Below are positions 28,101 through 39,745 of a stretch of 64,000 nucleotides of DNA, in pieces. The stretch is from assembly GCF_963676685.1 (NCBI RefSeq), contig NC_092346.1, forward strand, positions 28,161,133 to 28,225,132, given 5' to 3'. Both the position numbers and the translations under genes were made by a program. How positions within the stretch are numbered: the first letter of the stretch is position 1; each line of letters starts with the position of its first letter. Below the pieces are notes generated by a model. It was not told the DNA's origin. It was given only the letters and a program-made list of their open reading frames with translations, and searched no databases. This DNA comes from Mytilus edulis. Taxonomy: Eukaryota > Mollusca > Bivalvia > Mytilida > Mytilidae.

Positions 28101-31100
28101 TCTCTTCTATTTCGAAGTCCTCGTAGATCAGCGAGCGATTTTTTCGGGTTAGAAAATATATTATCCTCAATAAACCCAATCCTAAATTCAACGTGCGGAA
28201 GTTTATCGATCTTCAGTATAATTATTCAACCTTATTCAATATACCTTTCCTTCTTTTGAATGTGTTAGTAACAAACATTATAAAATTTGTTTAATGTATA
28301 TCAGAAAGGTTTGTCCTAAAATTTGTTGACTTTATTGGTTTCCTTTTATGTATACTTGTCAACAATCTTTGCCTTGTTTATTTAGAATTGAAGGCTGATT
28401 AAGTTATCTGTATCACCGAAATAAGAAATGTTCCAACTGAAATGAAATGTTTTCAATTCATTCAGTTTTATGACCTAGGTCATAATATAATCATATCGCC
28501 AATATTTTTCTTCATTTAAGCAATATAGTTCACGGTCTCATAAATACCTTCAATAAAATTGATTTTGTTCAATTCATGTACTTTTCAAGGCTTAACTACT
28601 TGCATTGATAAGGTGTCCTGTTTATATTACTGTTCTGGTCGTTTGTTTCGGTTCATTTCACACAAATTGCATTTTCGTGTACTAATATTCAAATTCAGCA
28701 AAACAATGAAAAATTTTGGATGATGTGGAGAAAAGGAACGTCTATTCCTATAAGGGTTGATTGGTAGATTTGGATGCATAGATACGCAAATGTTGTATAT
28801 AAAAACGCATCCCATATGTAATGATAATGATATTTAACTGTTCATACTAAATTCATGCTTTGTAGATTTGTGTGTTTACGTACTTAGCTAATATGTATAA
28901 ATATGCAAAAAAAAACCGTAACGAAAATGATGCTTACTTGGCAATTTCGAATGTATAAATTGCAACCCCGTCCGTAAAGAAAATGATAACATAACGAGTT
29001 GATGCCTGCTTGACAGTTTCGAATGTATAAATACTTAGGTTTGGATATGTAAATACGCAACCCCGTCCGAATTGATGCTTACTCGACAGCTTCTAATGAA
29101 GTAAATTAAATACTTAGATTTCTGACTGTGTGTTGATACGCAAACTCGTCCGTTATGATTTTGAGGCTTGCTCAACAGCTTCGAATGTATAAATACTTAG
29201 CTTTGGATGTATAGATACGCAGACATGCACAAAATGTGGAGATTATTCCTCGAAATTTGTAAAAAGTAAAATCACAAAAATACCGAACTTGGTACAGGCA
29301 TTTTCAAATGTAGAAAATGGTGGATTAAACCTGGTTTTGTAACTTTCTTTTCACACTATTTATAGAAAATAAAATTCACACTATATTATTAAAGGAGTTT
29401 TAAAAAATGTGTTTACGTTCACATCTATGAGCGCTGTCGCATCAGGGCTATAAAAAAATCCCACCTCGGGCTGGCACTGTTGAATTTATATTATTTCATT
29501 GTGTCTACAACAATGTACAATATATATATATATATAATATGGAAACAGTATATGTCAGCATATATGTTCATGATGTAATATAACTTATAAAATAATGATT
29601 TAAAGTAAGAAAGATTATGACATCAAATGTTAAAGCATTGTTCATTTGAAGTTATGTTAACAATTAAATGGATTTTAAAGGTTACATGAATGAAATCATC
29701 AACAAAATCTGTCGTTTTAAGTTACTAATTTGTCAAGGAGTTGTGTAATATTTTCTATTTCTTTTGAAATTTTGTCATTGTGTTTTTTCAATTGAATCTT
29801 TCATATGTACCCAGAAGTCACTTCTGTATACTCTGGGGCCATTTCCCTTTTAATCGCCTTTCGGATCAATGATATTTATTTTCGGATTAAGGTTTAAATT
29901 ATATCCTTGCAAAACAGAAGGTCTTCGAAATAACAAATTATTTTGCATAATGTAGCCAAACCTGGTGAAGTGTTATTATATGCATTAGTTATATCACATA
30001 AATCAAGAATTTAGACATCTCCCCACCAGGGACCAAATAACGTAGACGGTTAGTATCTATATATATCACAGTACAGCCTTCAACAATGAACAAAACCCAT
30101 ACCACACAACATAGCATAGATAAAGTCAACAGTTTTCTGGATTCGTACTTTCTGTGTAAAGAACTTTAATTCTGTCGTATGAAATGAAATCACTTCTGAG
30201 AAACTGTGAGGTGAACTGAGGGCAGGATTGCGCTGTCGGATTGATTACAGTTTCAATGTTCTTTCAATTTTTTTTATACACAAAAACTTCAAACCTATCT
30301 TTCAAATTACTCTGAGATATCTCAAAAATCAATAGCTATGATTAAAATTGTAGAAGATTCACTGATTGTTTGAATTTTATTTGAATTTCAACGTATACAT
30401 ATTGTATTGATGTATTGAATCGAAGTATCATTTACCAGGGGCTATCCTAAAGAACCAGTACGTACAAGTAGTCTTACAACTCTGTAAATTATACTCCCAA
30501 AGGTGCAATTTACTATAAGAATTTATTGATAAAACCGTTTAGATGCTTCGCAGTGATACGAAACATTAGTTTATTCATTCTACGCATCACAATGATTACA
30601 AAACATCGGTTGCTAACATCATGTCAATTGGACTAATACCATATCTTCATATTTTGTATATGTCTGAGGTACATGTACATGTACAGAAATATGGAGAATA
30701 CAAAAAGATATTTGAAAACTGATATCGCTTACGATAAGTATTATACTAATAGTGAATATAAGTCTCTAGATCTAATTGAATGTTCTCAACTCCTAAAGAT
30801 TTTTTTCTTCAATTATCGGATGATTGACGGTTGCTATAGCGTCACATCCTTGGACCAATACCACTCTTTATATTTTGCATATGTATAGACAACTGATATC
30901 GTTTTACAATAAGTATCATCCTATATAGCTTATTGTGAAAGTAAGTCCCTAGATCTAATTGAATGCTCTCAACTCCTAAAATTTTTTTTCTTCAATTATC
31001 GGATGATTGACGGTTGCTATACCGTCACATCCTTGGACCAATACCACTCTTTATATTTTGCATATGTACAGAAAACTCATATCGTTTTACGATAAGTATC

Positions 31101-34100
31101 ATCCTATATAGCTTATTGTGAAAGTAAGTCCCTAGATCTAATTGAATGCTCTCAACTCCTAAAGATTTTTTTCTTCAATTATCGGATGATTGACGGTTGC
31201 TATAGCGTCACATCCTTGGACCAATACCACTCTTTATATTTTGCATATGTATAGACAACTGATATCGTTTTACAATAAGTATCATCCTATATAGCTTATT
31301 GTGAAAGTAAGTCCCTAGATCTAATTGAATGTTCTCAACTCCTAAAAAATTTTTTCTTCAATTATCGGATGATTGACGGTTGCTATACCGTCACATCCTT
31401 GGACCAATACCACTCTTTATATTTTGCATTATGTACAGAAAACTCATATCGTTTTACGATAAGTATCATCCTATATAGCTTATTGTGAAAGTAAGTCCAT
31501 AGATCTATATGAATGCTCTCAACTCCTGAAAGTCTGTTTGGTTTTTCTTCAATTATCGGATGATTGACGAGACAACTTCAAGGGTCTGTCGTAATTTTTA
31601 AAAGGATTTCACTTGAGAGAAACACAACTTCGTAATTTATATTTGCATTTAATCAATTTCGTTTTCTTCTAATCTTACGAAAAACGTACATATTAAAGAG
31701 TAATTTAAATATTCTTATTCAAATTCAATGTTTGGACTATTATTCATCATCTTAAATTGCATGTTGATAGGGTCTTTGTTTGATTTGATTTCGGTTTTTG
31801 TATATACTTTTAATATCGAACAAGTTAAATTGCAGATTAATAATACAAGTCATTCCAGTAGATTTAACGTGTTAGTAGCTCCTTTATATAAGTCATGCTT
31901 TTCACAGTCTTGTCTATTTATTATCGCTTTACAATATAAAAGGTTCAATTTAAGTTCAGAAATAGTGAGATTTTCAACATTTGAAATCTAATGGGAAAAT
32001 CTTTCGTTATAATTTTTTCCATCAAGACACACGTAGTTGTAAAACGCTGAGAAACTATCGAGAACTATAAAGGTGTGTACAGAAAAAAATCTGTGTGTAT
32101 AGGAAAACATTTCTGTAAACTTTGTTTATTTTCGCTAAAAATAAATGTTCCATACGTACATGTTCATCTGGCGTCAAACAAAAACCGTTCATTGGGGGGA
32201 AATGACAGAAATAAATCTAATTCGATTTTTATTTTGTTTTGAAAGCAATTAACAATGTTTCGTGCTCATTCGCAATTTGCTTTGGTTTATCTTGTACTGA
32301 CTAAATTGTAATGATATTAATCCCCTGGTTAAAGAATCTCTACAAACAAACATAAATTTACATTCAGAAGGAATTTATTCTTGGTACTCATTTGCAGATA
32401 AATTTTTTAAAGAAATGAAAATAAACCCAGAAAATTACTCTAATAATAATGTACCTTTTAAACAATCAAAAAACATGTTAAAATGTAATATAAAAAAGTG
32501 TGTTTCAGAGGAATATAAAAAAAATACTTTAATTAAACTTTCAAAAATGGATTCCTCATCCAAACTTTGTCTTTATGGGAAATTAAAAAATAATTGTCAG
32601 TCTGAGGAATATTTAAATTGCAATAATTTTACACATAGGCAGTTACTCTCAAAATTTAGACTAAGTGATCATTCCCTAGGCATTGAATTAGGAAGGTACA
32701 GAAACATTCCAAGAGCACAAAGATTATGTAAAAAATGTGAAGTCCTAGATGATGAATATCATTTCTTTTTGTATTGTGACATTAACATATCTTTGCGTTC
32801 TAATCTTTTTGCTTATCTAAAAGACTATGTACCATTATTTCAGCATCTTGATGCATTCAATAAACTTAAACACATTCTAAACCCCATCCCTGAACTTGTT
32901 TGTCATATTGGAGTCTTCATTAAACAGTCTTTAGAACTGAGGGAGTCAGACCCGTGTCAGGCAAGGTTATGATGGTGTTTTTTTACATACATTTATAATT
33001 GAACTCTAATGTTCTATTATTCCATATATTGTATTGTATTATTTCGTATTACATTGTATTTCATTGTATTGCATTGTATAGTATAAAATTATTGTTTCAT
33101 TGTATTGCTTGACCCTCATGGGTGTAATTTTGCAATAAAGATTATATAGTTAGGGCTGAATATGCAATGTTAAAACTTGAGACCCCTCCCCCTTTTCCAA
33201 AAATTATGTGTCCTGGTTGATCATATAAAATTAGGTTACTGTCTTAATGTATAGGCGAAAACGTCCTTTGTATAGTTTTGTATCTTGAAATATATCAGAA
33301 ATAAATGTATGATTAAGCATAGATACAAGATAATATACACAACTATGGTATACTATCCATTCATAAGTTTAAAGCAGGATAAAAGACAGATTGACAGATT
33401 TGAAACCATCGATAATTTTCAAATAGAGTTTTACGCTGGAGAAAGAACGAGAGTATTTCAACAGCAATTGTATGCACATAAGTTAAACACATTTATTTTC
33501 TTAGACCCCCTTTTTTGACAAAATTTGAGAACGATTTGTTCGTTTAACTAGCCAAGACCTTGCCACGCTACATTGTTTGTTTCTAATGCCGAAAACTAAG
33601 GTTTTAACTCAAAAATGGATTATCTCATTATTAACATCGACGAGGCAGCAAGTGAACAACACAACATTTATAAAAATGAACAGCAGAATTTTACTATAAG
33701 ATTCACTGAGAATGGCCAAGAACCGGGACCACGTGCTTATACATTTGTAAACGATGTATGATATTATTAAGTTCAAAATTACACTAGAAAGTGCAAGTTG
33801 TAAATGAAGACCTTTGATGTTATATATATAAGATCTGATTATGCATCACTTTTTAAAAAAATTGGACAAAACATTCAATCATTGTATTGTTATCGTGACT
33901 ATAAATAGCAGAAGGGTATACATATGAAATTCAATAACTTCAAATTATGTTTCTATCATATCTTGTCTGCTATAATTGTGTTTAAATTTTCGAATAGATT
34001 TCATACACCGATTTCATTCATTCAAATAATTTTCATATAATTTTTTTAATACAAATCTATTTTTATTTTTATTGGGTTTCATATATTTATAAGAATCTAA

Positions 34101-35039
34101 AAAGAATGGGTACGTCTTTGTGCAAACTTTTTTAAGTAGGACTGTTCAAATTCATTTTTAAAGCAACATAAAACAAATTTAAAAATCATATTAACTGGAT
34201 CAAGGAGGGTTGTCTAGTCATGTAGTTGATCGTCAATACTTGCAAGTGTAAAAAATAAACCACGGGTCAAAACCACAACGTAAATGTCTATTCAGACCTT
34301 TTCATGGGTGAACCGATAACGTTAGATTTATATTGAATTAAAACATATATATGAAAGGCAATCTTAAGATTTTTGAAAGACGTATATTTACTTTGTTCGA
34401 AATAATATTTGCGGCCAAAAGTTAACGTGTATATGTAACATTTTAAGGTATATAGACCACATCAAAATATAAAATATAAATACTAGTATATAGAGGTATT
34501 AAGTTAAAAGTATATATCACATAGATATAGAAGTACCTAGAACACTGGAATCACTTTAATGTTATTCTCGAACATTGAAAAAAATCCAACAATAGATTGA
34601 AAGATGGTTGTATTCAATCATTTTCTAACTTTTATTTTGTTTCACAGAATGTAAATATCAAATTAAGCTGGATGTAATTTTTCATTCCGTCTTTACAAAA
34701 AAAAACAGTTTTTCAAGTCAATATAAAAACAAATAATATAAACTCACCAAAAGTTAAAAACGGATGGTTTGTAATAAAAACACAATATTTCAGAGGCGTT
34801 TTACTTTCTTCCTTTTTTCTATTTTCTGCTGTAAAACTTTCATTATTTTCCCCTAATGGAAGAGGTTGAACTGTTGAAGAGCACCTTTTCAGATTTTTAG
34901 TCTTAATTTTCCTCGTTTCCTTTTCTGTTTTTTCCTCACAATTGTTTTGTAATATTCCAGAGTTGTCATTCTGATTATCCAATTCATTTTTCTTTCCATC
35001 TTCACTCTCCTTTATACGTAATATATCATTTTTAGTCAT
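16152..35039 (-). CDS. Dispatched-like RND-family 12-pass membrane protein, complete, 10 exons
   Basis: Exons, in transcript order: 35039-34748, 27197-25561, 24895-24668, 24059-23934, 22988-22848, 21194-21062, 20527-20400, 17660-17583, 17290-17120, 16559-16152. All introns are GT-AG, the phases agree throughout, and they join into 3,342 nt (1,113 residues plus TAA). The start ATG follows directly on an in-frame TAA, so the N-terminus is secure. A Lys/Glu-rich cytosolic N-terminus (1-90) leads to TM1 (about 91-114), which is split between exons 1 and 2. Extracellular loop 1 runs to about 350. The sterol-sensing-type TM2-TM6 bundle follows, with GIGADD at 415-420 in TM4. TM7 lies near 615-633, loop 2 at 634-918, and TM8-TM12 carry GLSVDY at 990-995. 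The tail is Lys-rich (KCTKKKENDEKDK). The acidic residues in TM4 and TM10 are the RND proton-relay signature; the GADD form is typical of Dispatched, which exports lipid-modified Hedgehog. Sequence alone cannot separate Dispatched from PTCHD-type relatives, so no symbol is given. Intron 1 is about 7.5 kb. Confidence 0.9.
17757..17993 (+). mobile_element. Penelope-like lineage 1, 3'UTR-only copy
   Basis: Lies in intron 7 of the Dispatched-like gene. It shares GTGGCACGACGG, GGATCTGCTTACCCTTTCGG, GCCATGGCGTTGTTA and the GGTATCTTTCGTC end with the other lineage-1 tails. Confidence 0.65.
18108..18720 (+). repeat. R2 dispersed repeat, long copy
   Basis: The 5' part as at 2952, then CATGTTTGTGAGATCTCAAC..., TGACATGCCAGCTCCAGACT and CCCGTTAGGGGTTTAGTATC. 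In intron 7 of the Dispatched-like gene. Confidence 0.75.
18951..19044. repeat. Imperfect hairpin, about 32-bp arms
   Basis: AGTAACACATTGTGCTAGTG... pairs with ...GGTTACCAGCACCATGTGTAACT across a 27-bp loop, with a few mismatches. In intron 7. Confidence 0.65.
19615..19935 (+). repeat. R3 dispersed repeat, copy 1
   Basis: Runs from TTATGCCCCATTTATGGGCA through a GTCCGTTCGTCC tetranucleotide tract to GGGGCATCCGTGTACTGGGG. In intron 7. Confidence 0.7.
20070..20360 (+). repeat. R3 dispersed repeat, copy 2
   Basis: Same order as copy 1 (TATGCCCCACCTACGATAG, GTTCGTTCG tract, GTTGAAGTCCAATCAACTTG, GGGGCATCCG), 450 bp downstream. Its end overlaps the intronic side of exon 7. Confidence 0.7.
21294..21470. 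repeat. GC-rich GATCCCGA / CCCGAAAT minisatellite
   Basis: Roughly ten irregular copies of TCCCGA-type words in a 170-bp island of high GC, in intron 5 of the Dispatched-like gene, in a very AT-rich setting. Confidence 0.65.
22675..22790 (+). repeat. R2 dispersed repeat, short diverged copy
   Basis: AAAATTGAGAATGAAAGTTG, AACAACAACCCGACCAAAGA and AAGGTCACAAATGAGTCTT match the R2 start. It ends just before exon 5. Confidence 0.55.
23223..23550 (-). repeat. R3 dispersed repeat, copy 3, with (ACGA)n
   Basis: Reverse orientation. Includes AAGAATGTGTCCCAAGTACA and about 80 bp of GAAC/ACGA tetranucleotide repeat (23424-23502). In intron 4. Confidence 0.7.
24265..24600 (-). mobile_element. Penelope-like lineage 2, 3'UTR-only copy
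   Basis: Lies in intron 2 of the Dispatched-like gene. It shares AACTGTCATATTCCTGACTT, GGTACAGGCATTTTC, ATAGCTAGCTTAACCTCTC and GACAGTCGCATCAAATTCCA with the 60.8-kb block. Confidence 0.65.
28895..29230. repeat. Diverged short tandem array, four units
   Basis: GCTTACTTGGCAATTTCGAA-like words recur at about 28930, 29003, 29071 and 29160, each followed by GTATAAATACTTAG and ACGCAA.CC.GTCCG. In intron 1. Confidence 0.6.
29262..29345 (-). mobile_element. Penelope-like lineage 2, short 3'UTR fragment
   Basis: About 80 bp: AAAAGTAAAATCACAAAAAT then CTTGGTACAGGCATTTTC and GAAAATGGTGGATTAAACC, with an internal deletion. Lies in intron 1 of the Dispatched-like gene. Confidence 0.5.
30717..31575. repeat. 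Tandem array, about 183-bp unit, five copies with dimeric order
   Basis: Units start near 30717, 30891, 31074, 31257 and 31441 (spacings 174, 183, 183, 184). Units 2 and 4 share CAACTGATATCG/ACAATAAG, while 3 and 5 share AACTCATATCG/ACGATAAG. Lies in intron 1 of the Dispatched-like gene. Confidence 0.85.
32310..33150 (+). mobile_element. 3' fragment of a LINE (non-LTR retrotransposon)
   Basis: An open frame from about 32310 to the stop at 32972 (186 residues from the ATG at 32415) ends with the Cys/His cluster typical of LINE ORF2 C-termini: RLCKKCEVLDDEYHFFLYC. The 3' untranslated part has TTGTATTGTATT-like repeats, CTTGACCCTCATGGGTGTAA and an AATAAAG end near 33138. The RT is not present. 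Lies within intron 1 of the Dispatched-like gene, in antisense to it. Confidence 0.72.
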
Positions 35040-35699
35040 TTATACGATAATTCTCTTTAAACTTTATTCTTCACTTTTCTTTATCAAAATGAGACAGTTG
35101 GTGTATTTGAAATATATATAACCTTTAATTTACGCTCTGATGTCATTAACTGATTAAATTAATGGAAACGTACACACGGTCACTATTGTTTGGTTAAAGT
35201 AATCAATGAATTCTCCACGCTCCGATAAAAATGTCCAAAATAACAAAATATTACACAATAGAGCTAATCCATAATTAATTACAGTTTATAATATACCTGC
35301 CTTCGACATGCTCATACAAAGCTCAACCTTCTGACAATTAAATAATTTCACTGTTGGAGTCCCAATAAGAGATTTAAATAATATTCAATTTTTCATTTTG
35401 ATTTCCGTTTTTTTAAAGGTTATGAAAGTGCAATGAATCTTCGTTTCAATAACAAAAGACATATTTTATTGATCAAACACAATCAAACAAAAATCTATAT
35501 TAGTATATATGCATGAAAAAGAGGGAACAAAAGAAAAAATCTGACTTGATTTCTTTCGCTAGTGAAATTACAAGTCAGTTACCGAGGAATTAATTCATTA
35601 AAGAACCAGCTACATTTATTTATTCATTATCGCTGTTTTCCATAGAGGTATACATCCATTAACGGAAGAAAAACACCTACAGCCTTCATTAAGTTCAGA

Positions 35700-36660
35700 T
35701 GCTAAAGCAAATCAACCGTGCATTGTATGACAAAAGGCGATAAGCCTTGACAGAGTAGGTAGGATAGAACGTGCAATAGGGTGCAATATGTTAGCAGATA
35801 GTTTATAAAATGACATAATGTGAGAACATAATAGACAAAAGAAAACACGAAGAAGGGTGCAATATGTTTGCAAACAGAACGCGATAAGAAAATTGACAAT
35901 AGAATGAAATTCAAAACAGTGTGGCTGTGGCCATTAATTGACACATTAAATTCATCCATTGACTGGGACAATTGACGTGAACGTTTGTCTGTAACGACCA
36001 CTGTTCACGACATACCTACGATAGACATTTAAATTGTGGGGTCACCAAAGGTTTCTTAACGCCTTTACTTATAAAATAATTCGAAAAATTAATCAGGAAT
36101 AACCTTTATGTTTTGATTTATATAATTGATATAAATCAAAACATCGTGTTATTTCTGGTTAGTTTTTCGAATTTCTTTATTAAGGTTTTGAGAACCTTTG
36201 GTGACCCCATAGTTTAAGTGTCTTTAAAAAGTACATAGTGAGCAGTGGTCGTTACATACAAACGTTCACCTAAATTGTCCCAGTAAATTGTTGAATTTAA
36301 TGTGTCAATCAATGGCCACAGCCACACTATTTTGAATTTCATTCTATGATGGAATTCTTTTGTTCACAGTGCATTTTATAACAAAATGCGATTAAGAGAA
36401 TGGAGACGAGAGGTAAAGTGCACTACGGTGGAATATTTTGGCACACGTTACATTGTATGCCAAAATTTTATAACACGAGAAACGAAAGAAAACGAGACAA
36501 AGCTCAAGCTAGGATGACAGAATGCGTTTACAGAAGATAAGAAAGAGAGAGTAAACAAGGGTACAATATACTGGCACTTAATTTGTTCATTGTATTGCAG
36601 AATGTAAAAATAGAATAGACGAGAGAGATAGAACATTAGGGTGGAACTTGTCTGCAAATG
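35700..36660. repeat. Old tandem array interrupted by the palindromic element
   Basis: Loose repeats of GGGTGCAATATGTTAGCA and GACAAAAGGCGATAAG occur at 35778, 35855, 36370, 36430, 36560 and 36640, on both sides of the 449-bp element. The purine-rich sequence has no sustained open frame. Confidence 0.45.
35899..36347. mobile_element. 449-bp whole-length palindromic element, copy 1
   Basis: Starts ATAGAATGAAATTCAAAACA and ends with its reverse complement. Inversion symmetry continues almost to the centre (about 36123, around TTATATAATTGATATAA). It includes paired blocks GGGGTCACCAAAGG and CCTTTGGTGACCCC. It is inserted in a diverged tandem array. Confidence 0.8.
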
Positions 36661-36664
36661 AAGT

Positions 36665-38160
36665 TTTTTTCAAGCAGTTATAATGTTTCCGACTACAAGT
36701 GTAAAGCAAATCTTCAAATTAAAAGAATTCTTACATTATTGTACTGTTTTTATCTGTGAACAGAAGGTACATCTCATCTTTAAGATTGAAGGTACATCGC
36801 ATCTATGAGTTTGACTGTCCCTCTTGTAAATTTTGTCCCTCTTTTGATTTTAAGACGTCTATAAAATTACGAGAAAGCGATCGACGAAACTAACCAGCCA
36901 AATGATTATTTTATCATCATGTACACGTATGTTGTGTATTGTACAGAGTAAAAATATTAAATGAACTAAAAGAATGCAATACACTTTACTGTATGCTAGA
37001 GCTTGTTCTTGTTATGAAAATTCCATGAAAAGAGGAAAATCTTAACTAAAAAATTACTGCAGCAAGGCTTTAAAGGAGAACGACTGAAATAATGAGTTTT
37101 TTAATAAAGATTTAACAGTCGTCATCATTTTTTTTTTATCATTTTATGCCATAATTTCTAGACTTACTTTGTTTGCAACATCTAATTTCTGTCACGTATC
37201 CCACATGTCAAATTTGTCAGTCTCTTTTTGCATGTTCGTGTCTTTGGCACTTAATACTACGAGCGCAAAACCCTCCCCTATCCAGGGGCATTCACTTGGT
37301 TTACCAAAACAACAAAATAACACAGGTTAATTCCACAACAAAGCACAAAAACTACTTAAAACAGACGAAAGGCAAAAAATACCTATCTAAGAGTATTGCA
37401 GCTCTTGAAAACTAGTTCAAAGCCAATTACAACTAATAAATAAATGAGCTTCCTAAATTGAAACATCAATCAGTACACATCAAATGGATTTAGACGTAAA
37501 AACAGCAGTCTCAGACAATATATGACCTCATCTTTTTCTCAAAGTTTAGCATTGCACAAGGTAATTTTTCTCAGACTACTTGTGAAGTCTTTCAGGTACA
37601 TGGTATACTGCCATCTTGGAATGTACAATCACAGTAAAAAATCGGTCTAGTTATTTGCCTAAATTTGCAAAGGTACATTTAAGGGAAGATAACTCTTTTA
37701 GTAAAAAAAATTATACTGGAATGATAGGGAAATTTTTTTCTTTTTACTTGTAGCAAGAAAACAAGTTTGGTGACACCATTTTTTCTTTTTATTTTCTTAA
37801 AATATATTACAAAAACTATCTTTTCACAATTTATTTTAAAATCCTATCTCATAGATTTTTTGTTATGCACACAAATGTGTTTTTCCATGAACAATCTAGC
37901 CAAATTTAGGCAATTTTCAACGACTCATAGCTTGAAAAATAGCACGGTGACCCATTTTTTTAAATATATTTTTGAAAAGAGAAGTAAAATCTTCGTTTTG
38001 GCTAAGTATAAGAAAATTCTGTCTCAAAAATTATTTACTTATGATCTACCTTAAAGGATCTAGTCTATGTTATATCTCATTTAATGTAATAATTAAGTGA
38101 GCTTAGCATTTAATAACAACAGGAACTTTTATAGTCGTGGACTCCTAATACTATTACCGT
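36665..38160. other. No gene seen
   Basis: AT-rich. The open frame at 37767-38054 is Phe/Lys/Ile composition from T- and A-rich runs, with no codon bias. Confidence 0.45.
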
Positions 38161-38212
38161 TTCTAATCGGTGTTGGTTTGGCTAGCCACAATACCAGATT
38201 CAACTCATAATG

Positions 38213-38440
38213 TTTTTCTGAAAATGTCCTGTACCAAGTCAGGAATATGGCAGTTGCTATCTAATAGTGCGTTTTTCTGTATGTTGCATTGTTGTTTTTT
38301 GTTGCACTCAGTGTTCTGTTGTTTAGTTGTTTTCCTCTTATATATAGTTGATGTGTTTCCGTCGGTTTTGGTTTGTAACCCGGATTTGTTTTCTCTCAAT
38401 CGATTTATGACTTTTGAGCAGCACTATACTACTGATGCTT
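38213..38440 (+). repeat. R4 dispersed repeat, copy 2
   Basis: CTGTACCAAGTCAGGAATAT, GTTTGTAACCCGGATTTGTT and CTCAATCGATTTATGACTTT. The apparent membrane-like open frame here is repeat sequence, not a gene. Confidence 0.6.
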
Positions 38441-39269
38441 TTATTTAGCTTTGATATTAATCCTCGATGTACTCGACATGTCCTATATTTATCTGAATCG
38501 ACACATGGTATGTTGGAACATAAAACTATTATTTCTGATATAGTTTCAATCAAAATGTACTTAATTCATTTGAAGTTATATATTTTAGGGCTACTCAAAG
38601 ATAATATTTTGAAACTCTTTGAAATTTGTGTCTCAAGTTTATGTCTTTTTACAAGAAAGTAAACATGAAAGCTTTCATGCTATCACTAGTTCTTTCTATT
38701 AAATATCAATAAAATCTGTCAAATGTAAACATATAATTTTGAAGTTTTAGATACACTACAATAATTGTGCTTCAACCATTTTATTTATAATAATATTGCT
38801 TTATTAAGACGATATTCCTATTTTGAAAAATCTCATGGCATAATGCACAGATCGGTGTGCTCGGAAACTTATTGTGATAAATAATTCGGAAATGTTATCA
38901 TCTTTGAAAATTGGTTATTCTTCTTAGGTTTTTTGTGTAGTCCTTTGATTTTCTATTCATACTTTATTTTGTATGATTTAGTATGCAATATCTTCAAGTT
39001 ACTACTTTTTTTATTTCTCATAAATTTTGTGGACTGAATAAATGAAATGTTTTTTTCTCTTCATTTGCGTAAATTATTGATTGTAACTGAGTGTCCTCAA
39101 TTTTACAACATAGTTTTATTGCCTCTTCCACGAAGTTACAGGAATTGCGAGAACATTTAAAGTAGGACATTAACTTTTATTCTTACTTTTACAAAAAGAC
39201 CTTGATTGAATTGTTGATTTTTTAACTTTTTATTGTACTCTTTGCATTTCAAAAAATTCGTATTTGTGT

Positions 39270-39335
39270 AAACAGAAAATCTATAAAAATTACCATATAT
39301 TGATATTCATGTCAACACCGAAGTGCTGACTGATT
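39270..39335 (+). repeat. R1 3' fragment
   Basis: AAATCTATAAAAATTACCAT, GATATTCATGTCAACACCGA and AGTGCTGACTGA only. Confidence 0.55.
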
Positions 39336-39349
39336 TTTTATAGTGCGTC

Positions 39350-39745
39350 TTTCTTTGCAGTGGTTTTTCACAATTGTTTCAGATAAAAGTGAAGGTTTTA
39401 AAAAGTTTAAACCCGCTGCAATTGTTTGCACCTGTCCTGAGTCAGGAATCTGTTGTTCATTAGTTGTCGTTTGTTGATGTAGTTCATAAGTGTTCTTCTT
39501 TCTCGTTTTATATATATATATATATTTATACTGCACTCGTTCTATTTGAGCAGTCAAAATGCGTTGACTGTATATTTCTATGTCATATACAGTCACTGAC
39601 CCGATATCACTTTTCCTCAAAAGCTGACTTGACCCTTTGGGCCAGGTGAGCTAAAAAGTGAAAGTGTATATTTAAACAAAACGCATTTGACATTGTGATT
39701 TGGATGGCGAGTTGTTTCATTGGCACTCATACCACACCTTCCTAT
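39350..39745 (+). repeat. R5 dispersed repeat, copy 1
   Basis: TTTCAGATAAAAGTGAAGGT, TTGCACCTGTCCTGAGTCAG, TTAGTTGTCGTTTGTTGATG and the end GGCACTCATACCACACCTTC. It contains a (TA)n run near 39510. Confidence 0.6.

Noticed and set aside
31728..31991. 87-residue plus-strand frame next to the 183-bp array
   Set aside because: Hydrophobic low-complexity reading of AT-rich intron, with no homology or splice support.
37767..38054. Small membrane-like protein gene
   Set aside because: Composition follows T- and A-rich runs. No domain, no splice context, no codon bias.
38170..38448. 92-residue hydrophobic protein
   Set aside because: It overlaps dispersed repeat R4, shared with 13.1 kb in reverse.
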